This document shows positions 1 to 6,818 of a stretch of 8,156 nt of DNA, piece after piece; positions within the stretch are counted from its first letter, which is position 1, and every line of letters starts with the position of its first letter. A program made the translations under genes and the position numbers. The notes beneath the pieces are model-generated. The model searched no databases and was not told where the DNA came from. It worked only from the letters and a program-made list of their open reading frames with translations. The DNA comes from an uncultured Lysobacteraceae bacterium (GTDB taxonomy: Bacteria; Pseudomonadota; Gammaproteobacteria; Xanthomonadales; Xanthomonadaceae): the NCBI GenBank assembly GCA_946482565.1, contig CAMLSB010000073.1:1-8156 (forward strand). The letters are read 5' to 3'.

Positions 1-97
1 CGGCTTCGGCGCGTTCGGCTTCGGCACGCTCGGCTTCGGCACGCTCGGCTTCGGCACGCTCGGCTTCGGCACGTTCGGCGGCGGCGCGTTCGGCTTC
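1..97 (-). repeat. 15-bp tandem repeat coding for (EAERA)n in chpA
   Basis: On the plus strand this is a run of 15-base units, cggcttcggcacgct and close variants. Units at 16-30, 31-45 and 46-60 are identical. Units at 1-15, 61-75 and 76-90 differ by a few bases, and a partial unit ends near 97. Read in the chpA frame, each unit gives five residues of the pattern Glu-Ala-Glu-Arg-Ala, with one Ala-Ala variant, from about residue 1044 to the window edge. The 15-base period keeps the reading frame, so copy number can change without a frameshift. The array continues past the left edge, so its full length is unknown. The alternating acidic and basic residues on an alanine background predict a long charged helix. 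Confidence 0.93.
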
Positions 98-3000
98 GAG
101 TACCTGTGCGTCGATGGCGTCCTGGGCGTGCTGCGGATCCTGCGGCGCGAGGGGCGCTGCGGATTCGAGGCTGGCCGCGAGGTCGCCGAAGGGGCTGGCG
201 TCGAATGCGGCAAGTTCGCGCGCAAGCGCGTCGGCGTCGAGCGCCTGCGTCACGCGATGGTCCAGCGGCTCGGCTTCGGCCGGCACGGCGGATTCTTCGT
301 CGTCGAAGTCGACGCCGAACGCCGCATATTCGTCCGCCGGCGCGACATCCGGCAGGCTGTCGCGCAGCGCCACCAGGCGCGCGGCGAGCGCGCTGCAATC
401 GGGGACGTGCGACACCGGCGCGTGCAGGCCGGCGACCGTGCCACGCACCGCGTCGGCGAGCTCGGCAAGCGCGGCCACGCCCTCGGGCGACGCGATGCCA
501 TGCGAGGCGACGAGGCGCTTGAGCCAGGCCTCCGCCGGCGTCATCGCCTCGGTGATCGACGGCACTTCGGTCATCGCGAAGGCGCCGTTCATCGTGTGGA
601 TGGCGCGCAGCAGCGTGTCGTCGGCCATCGCCGGCGACGTGCCGGCGGACTGCAGCCAGCGGTCGACCGTGACGAGGTGCCCACCGACCTCGGCATCGAG
701 GATTTCCAGCAGCACCTGGTCGACGCTTGCCGGGATGCCGGCTCGCGCCGGCGTCTCCGCGGGCGCTTCCACCGGGGCGTCCACCACCGGTTCCAGCGCC
801 ATCGTCCCGGCGTCGGGCGCGATGTCGGCGACCGCTTCGATTTCCGCTGGCTGGTCGCCCGCCTGCGTTTCCACGGCGGGCTGGTAGAACACTTCCTCGC
901 CGGCGGCGACGCGGTCGGCCACCGCCTGGATGGCAGGGAGGTCGGCCGCGAGGCCCGCATCGCCGCGCAATGCCGCGAGCAAGCCCGGCAGCGCGCCATG
1001 GCTGTGGTCCACCAGCGCGATCACGGCGGCGCTCGGCGGGCGCGAGCCATCGAGCACGCGGTTGAGCATGTTCTCGGTCTTCCACGCGAACTCGCCGAGG
1101 ACGCGCGCGCCGACAAGGCGACCGCTGCCCTTCAGCGTGTGGAAGACGCGCCGGATCGGACGCAGGCGGTCGAGTTCTTCCGGCGCCTGCCGCCATTCCG
1201 GCAGCAGCGTGCGCAGGTTGCCGATTTCCTCCTCGAACTCCTCGAGGAAGATCTCGCGGATCTCGTCGTCGATCTCGTCACCGGTGACTTCGAAGCCGCC
1301 GGTGTTGCCGGCGCCGACAGGCGCCGAGGCATGCACCGCGGGGACGGGGACGACCGGAGCGACCTGGACGACAGGCGTCGACTGCGCGGCAACCGGCGCA
1401 GGCGCCTCGAAGGCCGGCGCGGAGGCGGCGGATTCATGCGTGGCCGTGGCGGGCGCTTCATCGCCCGCCTTGTCGCCAGGCGCCGCATCCGCGAAGGAAG
1501 CCGGCTTGGCCTGCACGGGCTCGGCCTGCATGGGCCCGGCTTGCGCGGGCGCCGGTTCCGCTTCGGGGATCGGCCAGTAGCCGAGGGCCTCGAGGCTGTT
1601 GCGGGCGATGTCGAGGATGTCCTCGCGGTTGCCGCGCTGTTCGCGCAGCGCTTCGAGGTAGTACTCCAGGCTCGCGAGCGCATCCGCGAGCGTGTCGAGC
1701 TGGCGGCCGCTGGGCACCCGGCGCTTGCCGAGCAGTTCGCGATCGGTATACGCACGCACGCCGGCGAGGTACTGCGCGGGCTGCGGCAGGTCGAGCATCT
1801 GCAGCGCGCCGGCGACTTCGCCCAGCAGGCGCGGCACTTCGACCAGTTCGCCGTGTTCCCAGCCGGTTTCCACGAAGGCGACGAACGCCTGGCGGGCATC
1901 GGCGAAGTTGGCGATCGCCTCGCGCGCGAGGACTTCGGTGACCTTGCGCGACTCGCTGGCGAGCAACGCGTCGGCGTCGGCGTCGTGGCCGCCGAGGCGT
2001 TCCACCTGCTCGTCGAGCGAAGCGTCCACGTAAAGCAGGGCCGACGCGATATCGAGCAGTGCGGCTTCGTCCACGCCACGGTCGCCGGCCACGATGGTGC
2101 CGAGCGCATCGCGCTGCTGCTGCACCAGGGTGCGCGCGGCATCGAGGCCGAGCATGCCCAGCGTGTCCGCGATGGTGCCGAGCGCCGCAGCCTGCGGCGC
2201 CAGGCCGGTGGCCTGCGCCTGGCCGCTGCGCACGTGCAGGTCGAGCGCGTCCTTCACCCGCAGCAGGTCTTCCTTGATCGCCGCCGACACGGTGTCGAGC
2301 AGCGCGCGGTTGTGGCCCGCGAGGCTACCCTGCGCGTGCGCGAGTTCGGTTTCGGTCGCCTGCAGGTCGAGGTCGAAGGTGTCGCGGAGGCTGCGCAGCG
2401 ACGGATGGTCGCCACCGGCCTGCGCGACCTGGTAAAGGAGCTTGCGCGCCGGTTCCAGCGCGGCTTCGGCGCGAACGGGCACGCCGGCCTGCGGCGCGGA
2501 CTGGCGCCGCGCCTCGGCGGCGACTTCGGCGAAGGCATCGCGCAGCTCGGGCGTCGGCGCCATCGCGCCGTCGCGCACGGCCGCCGCGATGGCGGACGCC
2601 ACCCAGTACATGCGGCGCGCGCCTTCGTCGGCGGCGCCCGCGAACAGGGATTCGAGGGCCGATGCGAGCCGCACCGTGCCTTCCGGCCAGGCCGAGAGGG
2701 CCTGGTCGACATGTGCGAGCAGTTCGTCCGCGCCCGCCGCGTCGTGCACCGGCGCACCGCTGCCGAACGCCTCGGGCAGCGGTCGCTGCAGGCCCGGCGA
2801 GAACAGCGCGCTCTCGTCCAGCCCCGGTTCGCCGCGTATCGCGCGCACTTCGTTGAGCAACGGCAGCAGCACGACCGGGATGTCCTTGTGGCCGCCCTGC
2901 AGGCGCTCGAGGTAATCGGGCAGCAGGACCACGCCGCGCATCAGCGTGGCGCAGGCGTCGTCGCGCGCGGCGACGCGCCCGGCGCGCAGCGCCTCGGCGA

Positions 3001-3226
3001 GCAGCTCCATCTCCTCGGCGACGCGCGCCGGCGCATACAGCTCGACCATGCGCAGCGTGCCCTGCACTTCGTGCAGGCGCGCGGCGGTGGTCGCCATGTG
3101 CGCGGCTTCCGGGTTCTCGGCGAACGCCTCGATCTCGATCCGCGCCAGGCGCAGGGTCTCGTCCAGCTCCGGCTTGACCCAGCCCAGCGTGGTGTAGTCG
3201 ATCGCGTCGCGCAGCGCTGTCGTCAT
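1..3226 (-). CDS. chpA: ChpA-type Pil-Chp histidine kinase with multiple Hpt domains (partial, N-terminal 1075 residues)
   Basis: This is the N-terminal part of the large cytoplasmic kinase of the Pil-Chp type IV pilus chemosensory system (ChpA, also called PilL). ChpA passes phosphate to PilG and PilH in response to PilJ. The ATG at 3226 lies 15 bases after the pilJ stop, and the frame stays open to the left edge. An N-terminal Hpt-like helix holds His52 in HEVQGTLRMVEL. A long helical region without phosphorylatable histidines follows, probably the FimL-like scaffold part. After a Pro/Ala linker (about 553-643) comes an acidic stretch (DDEIREIFLEEFEEEI) and a canonical Hpt motif, HTLKGSGRLVG, at His696. 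A second Hpt has His877 in HTMNGAFAMTEV, with Asn replacing the usual Lys. A pentapeptide repeat begins near residue 1044. The kinase ATPase core, CheW-like and receiver domains expected in the family must lie beyond the edge. No strong Shine-Dalgarno is visible, so translation may be coupled to pilJ. Confidence 0.93.
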   Translation of the reverse strand, partial: MTTALRDAIDYTTLGWVKPELDETLRLARIEIEAFAENPEAAHMATTAARLHEVQGTLRMVELYAPARVAEEMELLAEALRAGRVAARDDACATLMRGVVLLPDYLERLQGGHKDIPVVLLPLLNEVRAIRGEPGLDESALFSPGLQRPLPEAFGSGAPVHDAAGADELLAHVDQALSAWPEGTVRLASALESLFAGAADEGARRMYWVASAIAAAVRDGAMAPTPELRDAFAEVAAEARRQSAPQAGVPVRAEAALEPARKLLYQVAQAGGDHPSLRSLRDTFDLDLQATETELAHAQGSLAGHNRALLDTVSAAIKEDLLRVKDALDLHVRSGQAQATGLAPQAAALGTIADTLGMLGLDAARTLVQQQRDALGTIVAGDRGVDEAALLDIASALLYVDASLDEQVERLGGHDADADALLASESRKVTEVLAREAIANFADARQAFVAFVETGWEHGELVEVPRLLGEVAGALQMLDLPQPAQYLAGVRAYTDRELLGKRRVPSGRQLDTLADALASLEYYLEALREQRGNREDILDIARNSLEALGYWPIPEAEPAPAQAGPMQAEPVQAKPASFADAAPGDKAGDEAPATATHESAASAPAFEAPAPVAAQSTPVVQVAPVVPVPAVHASAPVGAGNTGGFEVTGDEIDDEIREIFLEEFEEEIGNLRTLLPEWRQAPEELDRLRPIRRVFHTLKGSGRLVGARVLGEFAWKTENMLNRVLDGSRPPSAAVIALVDHSHGALPGLLAALRGDAGLAADLPAIQAVADRVAAGEEVFYQPAVETQAGDQPAEIEAVADIAPDAGTMALEPVVDAPVEAPAETPARAGIPASVDQVLLEILDAEVGGHLVTVDRWLQSAGTSPAMADDTLLRAIHTMNGAFAMTEVPSITEAMTPAEAWLKRLVASHGIASPEGVAALAELADAVRGTVAGLHAPVSHVPDCSALAARLVALRDSLPDVAPADEYAAFGVDFDDEESAVPAEAEPLDHRVTQALDADALARELAAFDASPFGDLAASLESAAPLAPQDPQHAQDAIDAQVLEAERAAAERAEAERAEAERAEAERAEAERAEA

Positions 3227-3241
3227 CGTCCGACTCTAGGT

Positions 3242-5260
3242 TCAGGCCGGCAGCTTGAAGTCGGCCACCGAGCGGCGCAGGTCGGCCGCGAGCTGGGCGA
3301 GGTTTCCGATCGACTGCGCCGTCTGGCTCGCGCCTTGCGAGGTCTGCGCGGTGATCGACTGGATGGTGTTCATCGCCTGGGTGATGTTGGTGGCCGCCGC
3401 GGACTGCTGCTGCGCTGCGCTCGAAATGCCTTGAATCAGGTCGGCGAGGTTGGTCGACACGTTTTCGATCTCGCCCAGCGCGGTACCCGCGTCCTCGGCC
3501 AGTCGCGCACCGGCGACCACTTCCGAGGTCGTCTGCTCCATCGAGCTGACGGCCTCGTTCGTATCGGCCTGGATGGTCTGGACCAGCGATTCGATTCGCT
3601 TCGTCGCGTTCGACGAGCGCTCGGCGAGGCGCTGCACTTCGTCGGCCACGACCGCGAACCCGCGGCCCGCCTCGCCGGCCGAGGCCGCCTGGATGGCCGC
3701 GTTCAGCGCGAGGATGTTCGTCTGCTCGGAGATGTCGTTGATGAGTTCGACGATCGAGCCGATTTCCTGCGAGGACTCGCCGAGGCGCTTGATGCGCTTC
3801 GAGGTTTCCTGGATCTGGTCGCGGATGTTGTCCATGCCCTGGATCGTCTGGCGCACGACGCCGGCGCCGTTGGTCGCGATCTGCACCGAGCGCTGCGCCA
3901 CTTCCGCGGACTCGGCGGAGTTCTTCGAGACCTGGTTGATGCTCGCCGCGATTTCGCTGATGCGGTCGGAGGCGGAGTTGATTTCCGAGGCCTGGTGCTC
4001 GGCGGCCTCGGCGAGGTGCATGGCGGTCGCCTGCGTTTCCTGCGCGCTCGATGCGACCTGCACCGACGTGTCGGTGATCGTCTGCACGAGGCTGCGGAGC
4101 TGTTCGACCGCGAAGTTGATCGAGTCCGCGATCGCGCCGGTCATGTCCTCCGTGACCGTCGCCTTCACCGTCAGGTCGCCTTCGGCGAGCGAACCCATTT
4201 CGTCCAGCAGGCGCATGATCGCCTCCTGGTTGCGGTTGTTCAGTTCGAGCGTGCCTTCATAGCGCTTGCGCTCCGCGCGGCGCGTACTGAAGTACAAGCC
4301 GATCAGCGACAACAGCGTCAGCGCGCCGGCGATGATCGAGACCCAGACGCCGCCGATGATGCTGGTGTCCTTCAGGGAGCCGAAGGCGGTGAGCGAGGCG
4401 AACAGCCCTTCGCTGTCCGCCAGCAGCTTGTCGGAACCCGTGGCGATGGTCGCCGCCGCGCTCTGCGCGCGGAACAGGTTCTGCGACGTGCTCAGGATCG
4501 CGTCGAGGTCGGTCTTCATCGCGGTCCACAGCGTGTTCGCCTGGTTCAGCGACGCGACCGCGGCCGCAGTATTGACCTTCTGCGCCTCGCCGGCGCCGCC
4601 CTCGCGGAAGCCCTGCAACACCTGCGCGAACACGCCGGCGTCGCGCGCGAGCGCGTCGCCGGCGATCTGCGCGCCGGTGCCGCCCGCCTGGATTTCCGCG
4701 ACGCGGCGGGCCATGGTCGCCGCCAGGATGCCTTCGCGCACCGCCAGGTAGACCTGCGAGGAAGCCGAACCGCCGGCCAGCATCGCGCGCACCACCTCGT
4801 CCATCTGCGCCTGCAGCTGCGGCACGCGCTGCACGAAGCTGTTGGCGTTGCCGGCCAGGCCGAGCACCGCGCGCTCGGAATCGATCACCTGCTGCGCGCT
4901 CTTGTCCAGCGGCAGCCAGGTCTGGGTGACGGAGTTGATCGGCCCGCTGACGCCCGGCGCCTGGCCGTAGTTCGTGTTGAGCGTGCCGATGTCGTCGTTG
5001 ATCGACTGCTTCGTCGCCTTGAACGCCGCGAACGAATCGGCGTTGCCGCCCACCGCCTCGCGGCCCTGGTTGGCGAGCCTCTGCGAGTTCACCTGCAGGT
5101 TCGAGGCCGCGGTCGATGCGCCGCCGAGCAGGCGTGCCTTGTAGATCGAGTAGCCGGTGTTCGCGCCGAACACGATCAGCGACACGACCAGCAGGAAGGA
5201 CCAGAAGCTGGTGCCGATGCTGCGGCTGCCCTTGGCGGTGCTATCCATCACGGTGCTCAT
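3242..5260 (-). CDS. pilJ: PilJ, methyl-accepting chemoreceptor of the Pil-Chp system
   Basis: Inner-membrane receptor that feeds signals (in P. aeruginosa, pilin and surface contact) into ChpA through the CheW-like PilI. The protein has 672 residues, close to the roughly 680 of P. aeruginosa PilJ. A first membrane segment lies at about 19-38 ([20 protein letters not shown]). The periplasmic part at about 45-300 is the PilJ/NarX-like helical sensor region. A second membrane segment (about 303-324) is followed by a basic RRAERKR stretch and a HAMP-like region to about 390. The signalling hairpin at about 511-550 includes [20 protein letters not shown] and [19 protein letters not shown]. Its tip has Gln and Ser where classical receptors have Glu and Arg (IEAARAGE); PilJ proteins commonly deviate here. 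Gln/Glu pairs near 406-412 and 617-620 are possible methylation sites. The ATG at 5260 is preferred because AGGGGT lies six bases upstream; the next ATG (residue 5) has no such site. No CheR-type C-terminal pentapeptide is present. Confidence 0.96.
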   Translation of the reverse strand: MSTVMDSTAKGSRSIGTSFWSFLLVVSLIVFGANTGYSIYKARLLGGASTAASNLQVNSQRLANQGREAVGGNADSFAAFKATKQSINDDIGTLNTNYGQAPGVSGPINSVTQTWLPLDKSAQQVIDSERAVLGLAGNANSFVQRVPQLQAQMDEVVRAMLAGGSASSQVYLAVREGILAATMARRVAEIQAGGTGAQIAGDALARDAGVFAQVLQGFREGGAGEAQKVNTAAAVASLNQANTLWTAMKTDLDAILSTSQNLFRAQSAAATIATGSDKLLADSEGLFASLTAFGSLKDTSIIGGVWVSIIAGALTLLSLIGLYFSTRRAERKRYEGTLELNNRNQEAIMRLLDEMGSLAEGDLTVKATVTEDMTGAIADSINFAVEQLRSLVQTITDTSVQVASSAQETQATAMHLAEAAEHQASEINSASDRISEIAASINQVSKNSAESAEVAQRSVQIATNGAGVVRQTIQGMDNIRDQIQETSKRIKRLGESSQEIGSIVELINDISEQTNILALNAAIQAASAGEAGRGFAVVADEVQRLAERSSNATKRIESLVQTIQADTNEAVSSMEQTTSEVVAGARLAEDAGTALGEIENVSTNLADLIQGISSAAQQQSAAATNITQAMNTIQSITAQTSQGASQTAQSIGNLAQLAADLRRSVADFKLPA

Positions 5261-5266
5261 GGTTCT

Positions 5267-5272
5267 ACCCCT
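5267..5272 (-). promoter_or_regulatory. Ribosome binding site of pilJ
   Basis: The minus strand reads AGGGGT six bases before the ATG at 5260, within the 42-base gap after pilI. It is the only purine-rich match near the start and decides in favour of this ATG over the in-frame ATG four codons later. Confidence 0.55.
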
Positions 5273-5302
5273 GGTCTTCCGGTTGCGTTGCGGTGCGCGG
5301 CG

Positions 5303-5851
5303 TCAGGCCGCGGCTTGCCTGAATTCGGGTGTGCGGGCCAGCTTCTGCAGGCTGAAGATGGCCCAGGTGTCGTCGCCGAGGTGGTAGGCACGCTCGACGA
5401 AATGGGTGTAGCGGCCTTCGGCCAGCGCCTGTTCGTGGACGGCGTCGTCGCCCAGGCGCTGTTCGTCGACGAAGCTGCGCTGCCCGAACAGTTCGTCGAT
5501 GGTCACGGCGACGTCGCCGCCGGGCTGGCGCACGATCAGCACGCGCTGGCCTTCGTGCAGCACGGTGCGCTCGCCCTCGAGGAACTGCTTGAGGTCGACG
5601 ATCGGCAGCAGGTTGCCGCGCACGTTGGCCACGCCCAGCATCCACGGCTGCGCGCCGGGCACCGGCGTCACCTGCGGCATCGGCAGGATCTCGACCACTT
5701 CCTCGAAGCCCGCCGCGAGGCGGCGGCGGCCGACGCGGAAACCGACGCCGCGCCAGAGGCCGGGCGCGTCGAGCTGCTCGGGCAGGCCGGCGACGTGCGC
5801 CAGGCTGCGCTGCTCGTAATCGGCCAGGATGTCGAAGGGACCGCCGGACAT
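5303..5851 (-). CDS. pilI: PilI, CheW-like adaptor protein
   Basis: Cytoplasmic scaffold of 182 residues that links the receptor PilJ to the kinase ChpA, as CheW does in flagellar chemotaxis. P. aeruginosa PilI has about the same length. The single CheW-like domain is clear from about residue 34 to 172, with the family signature GVANVRGNLLPIVDLKQFL at 73-91 (N-x-R-G, then P-I-V-D-L). The chosen start is the ATG at 5851, which sits one base after the pilH stop (TGA-G-ATG), so translation is probably coupled to pilH. The longer reading from 5863 would begin with TTG, overlap pilH by 11 bases and add only four residues (M-A-P-E), so it is less likely. No enzymatic residues are expected. The final residues are alanine-rich and unremarkable. 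Confidence 0.95.
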   Translation of the reverse strand: MSGGPFDILADYEQRSLAHVAGLPEQLDAPGLWRGVGFRVGRRRLAAGFEEVVEILPMPQVTPVPGAQPWMLGVANVRGNLLPIVDLKQFLEGERTVLHEGQRVLIVRQPGGDVAVTIDELFGQRSFVDEQRLGDDAVHEQALAEGRYTHFVERAYHLGDDTWAIFSLQKLARTPEFRQAAA

Positions 5852-5852
5852 C

Positions 5853-6218
5853 TCAGGCGCCAACCAGCTCGTTGATGCGCGCGACCAGCGCTTCCGCGTT
5901 CGGCGGCTTGACGATGTAATCCTTCGCGCCCTGGCGCAGGCCCCAGGCGCGATCGGTGTCCATGCTCTTGGTGCTCACGATGACCACCGGGATGCCTCCG
6001 GTGGCGGAATCGCGCGACAGCGCACGCGTGGCCTGGAAGCCGTTCATGCCCGGAAGGATGACGTCCATCAGCACGAGGTCCGGAAGCTCGCGCTTGCAGA
6101 CTTCGATGCCTTCCTCGGCGCTGCCCGAAGACAGGACCTGGTGGCCGCTCTTCTCGAGCATCTGGGTGAGGACCGCGACGTCCGTCGGCGAGTCCTCGAT
6201 CAACAGGATGCGTGCCAT
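5853..6218 (-). CDS. pilH: PilH, CheY-like response regulator
   Basis: Single-domain receiver of 121 residues with no output domain. The acidic pair is Glu8-Asp9, the phosphoacceptor is Asp52 (LVLMDVILPGMNG), the switch residue is Ser82 (VVIVSTKS) and the conserved lysine is Lys104 (YIVKPP). The motif LILPGMNGFQATR-like stretch at 54-65 and VSTKSMDTDRAWGLRQGAKDY at 81-101 resemble PilH rather than PilG. In P. aeruginosa PilH dampens the system, possibly as a phosphate sink, and is linked to pilus retraction. The gene starts 20 bases after the pilG stop behind a G-rich ribosome binding site, and ends one base before the pilI ATG. The PilH rather than PilG assignment also rests on gene order (pilG first, pilH second), which matches known clusters. 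Confidence 0.94.
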   Translation of the reverse strand: MARILLIEDSPTDVAVLTQMLEKSGHQVLSSGSAEEGIEVCKRELPDLVLMDVILPGMNGFQATRALSRDSATGGIPVVIVSTKSMDTDRAWGLRQGAKDYIVKPPNAEALVARINELVGA

Positions 6219-6225
6219 GTGTTTG

Positions 6226-6236
6226 CCCTACCCCCC
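6226..6236 (-). promoter_or_regulatory. Ribosome binding site of pilH
   Basis: The 20-base gap between pilG and pilH carries GGGGGGTAGGG on the minus strand, ending seven bases before the pilH ATG. It is G-rich rather than a textbook AGGAGG, but it is the only candidate and well placed. Confidence 0.5.
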
Positions 6237-6238
6237 GG

Positions 6239-6640
6239 TCAGGCGTTGACGTGCTTGCGGATCGCGTCGAGGAGTTCCTCGCGCGTGAATGGCTTGGTGA
6301 CGTATTGCTCGGAACCCACGATGCGGCCGCGCGCCTTGTCGAACAGGCCGTCCTTGGACGACAGCATGATGACCGGCGTGGACTTGAACAGCTGGTTGTT
6401 CTTGATCAGCGCGCAGGTCTGGTACCCGTCCAGGCGCGGCATCATGATGTCGACGAAGATGATCTGCGGCTGCTGGTCGGCGATCTTGGCCAGGGCCTCG
6501 AACCCGTCCGTGGCCGTGACCACGTCCGCGCCCTCGCGCTTGAGCAGCGTCTCGGCGGTACGCCGGATCGTCTTGGAATCGTCGATCACCATCACTCGGA
6601 GGCCATCGAGGCTTCCGGCGCGGCTGTCGTCTGGCGTCAT
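6239..6640 (-). CDS. pilG: PilG, CheY-like response regulator (first gene of the pil-chp operon)
   Basis: Single-domain receiver of 133 residues. After a short polar N-terminal extension (about 1-13) the fold starts at GLRVMVIDDSKTIRRTAETLL, a stretch that matches PilG proteins closely. The acidic pair is Asp20-Asp21, the phosphoacceptor Asp64 (IIFVDIMMPRLDGYQTCALI), the switch residue Ser94 (VIMLSSKDGLF) and the conserved lysine Lys116 (YVTKPF). In P. aeruginosa PilG promotes pilus extension and polar signalling and activates adenylate cyclase CyaB through FimV/FimL; whether a cAMP branch exists here cannot be judged. The ATG at 6640 is supported by a GGGGAG ribosome binding site six bases upstream and by the promoter further up. 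It is the first gene of the pilGHIJ-chpA operon and is divergent from gshB. Confidence 0.96.
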   Translation of the reverse strand: MTPDDSRAGSLDGLRVMVIDDSKTIRRTAETLLKREGADVVTATDGFEALAKIADQQPQIIFVDIMMPRLDGYQTCALIKNNQLFKSTPVIMLSSKDGLFDKARGRIVGSEQYVTKPFTREELLDAIRKHVNA

Positions 6641-6646
6641 TTACTG

Positions 6647-6652
6647 CTCCCC
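6647..6652 (-). promoter_or_regulatory. Ribosome binding site of pilG
   Basis: GGGGAG on the minus strand, separated by CAGTAA from the pilG ATG. Spacing of six bases is near ideal and confirms the start at 6640. Confidence 0.7.
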
Positions 6653-6690
6653 TGCGCGGTGCTCGTGAGTGCCGGCTCCGCTGCGAAACA

Positions 6691-6721
6691 CCTATATCCC
6701 AGCCCACGGCAGGCGTGTCAA
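6691..6721 (-). promoter_or_regulatory. Predicted sigma-70 type promoter of the pilGHIJ-chpA operon
   Basis: The minus strand has a perfect TTGACA -35 box (6716-6721). The -10 can be read as TATAGG (6691-6696) with a 19-base spacer or as GATATA (6693-6698) with a 17-base spacer. This is the only AT-rich patch in the divergent intergenic region. Transcription would start about 45 bases before the pilG ATG. No operator or sigma-54 type box was recognised. Since the downstream genes are separated by at most 42 bases, this promoter probably drives the whole operon. Confidence 0.6.
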
Positions 6722-6784
6722 GTTTCCGTTGGCCGGACCGTGCGCCCGAACACGTTGCATCGCCGCCCGGCCGTTGCGGGCGCT

Positions 6785-6792
6785 GCTACCAT
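6785..6792 (+). promoter_or_regulatory. Weak candidate -10 element for gshB-tonB
   Basis: GCTACCAT (6785-6792) gives TACCAT, four of six matches to TATAAT, and is preceded by T-G in the extended -10 position. It lies about 27 bases before the gshB ATG, implying a short leader. There is no -35 match at 17 bases; the nearest TTGCAT (6755-6760) is too far away. The assignment is tentative. Confidence 0.3.
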
Positions 6793-6818
6793 GCCGGTCT
6801 CCCGCCGCGGACGCCCGC

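Noticed and set aside
1..97. CRISPR or DNA-binding repeat array
   Set aside because: The units are directly adjacent with no spacers and are in frame with chpA; it is a coding repeat.
5852..5863. Start of pilI at TTG 5863
   Set aside because: It overlaps pilH, uses a rare start and adds four residues only; the ATG at 5851 directly after the pilH stop is the simpler choice.
128..5875. A 1915-codon open frame on the plus strand across chpA, pilJ and pilI
   Set aside because: It is codon-on-codon antisense to the three genes, which all share one frame. A stop there needs a sense TTA, CTA or TCA codon, rare in this GC-rich DNA. It ends just inside pilH, which is in a different frame. The translation is His/Arg/Ala-rich and unlike any family.
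6669..6818. Longer gshB starting 50 codons upstream
   Set aside because: The extra residues are not GshB-like, overlap the divergent promoter region and have no ribosome binding site; the family N-terminus begins at 6819.
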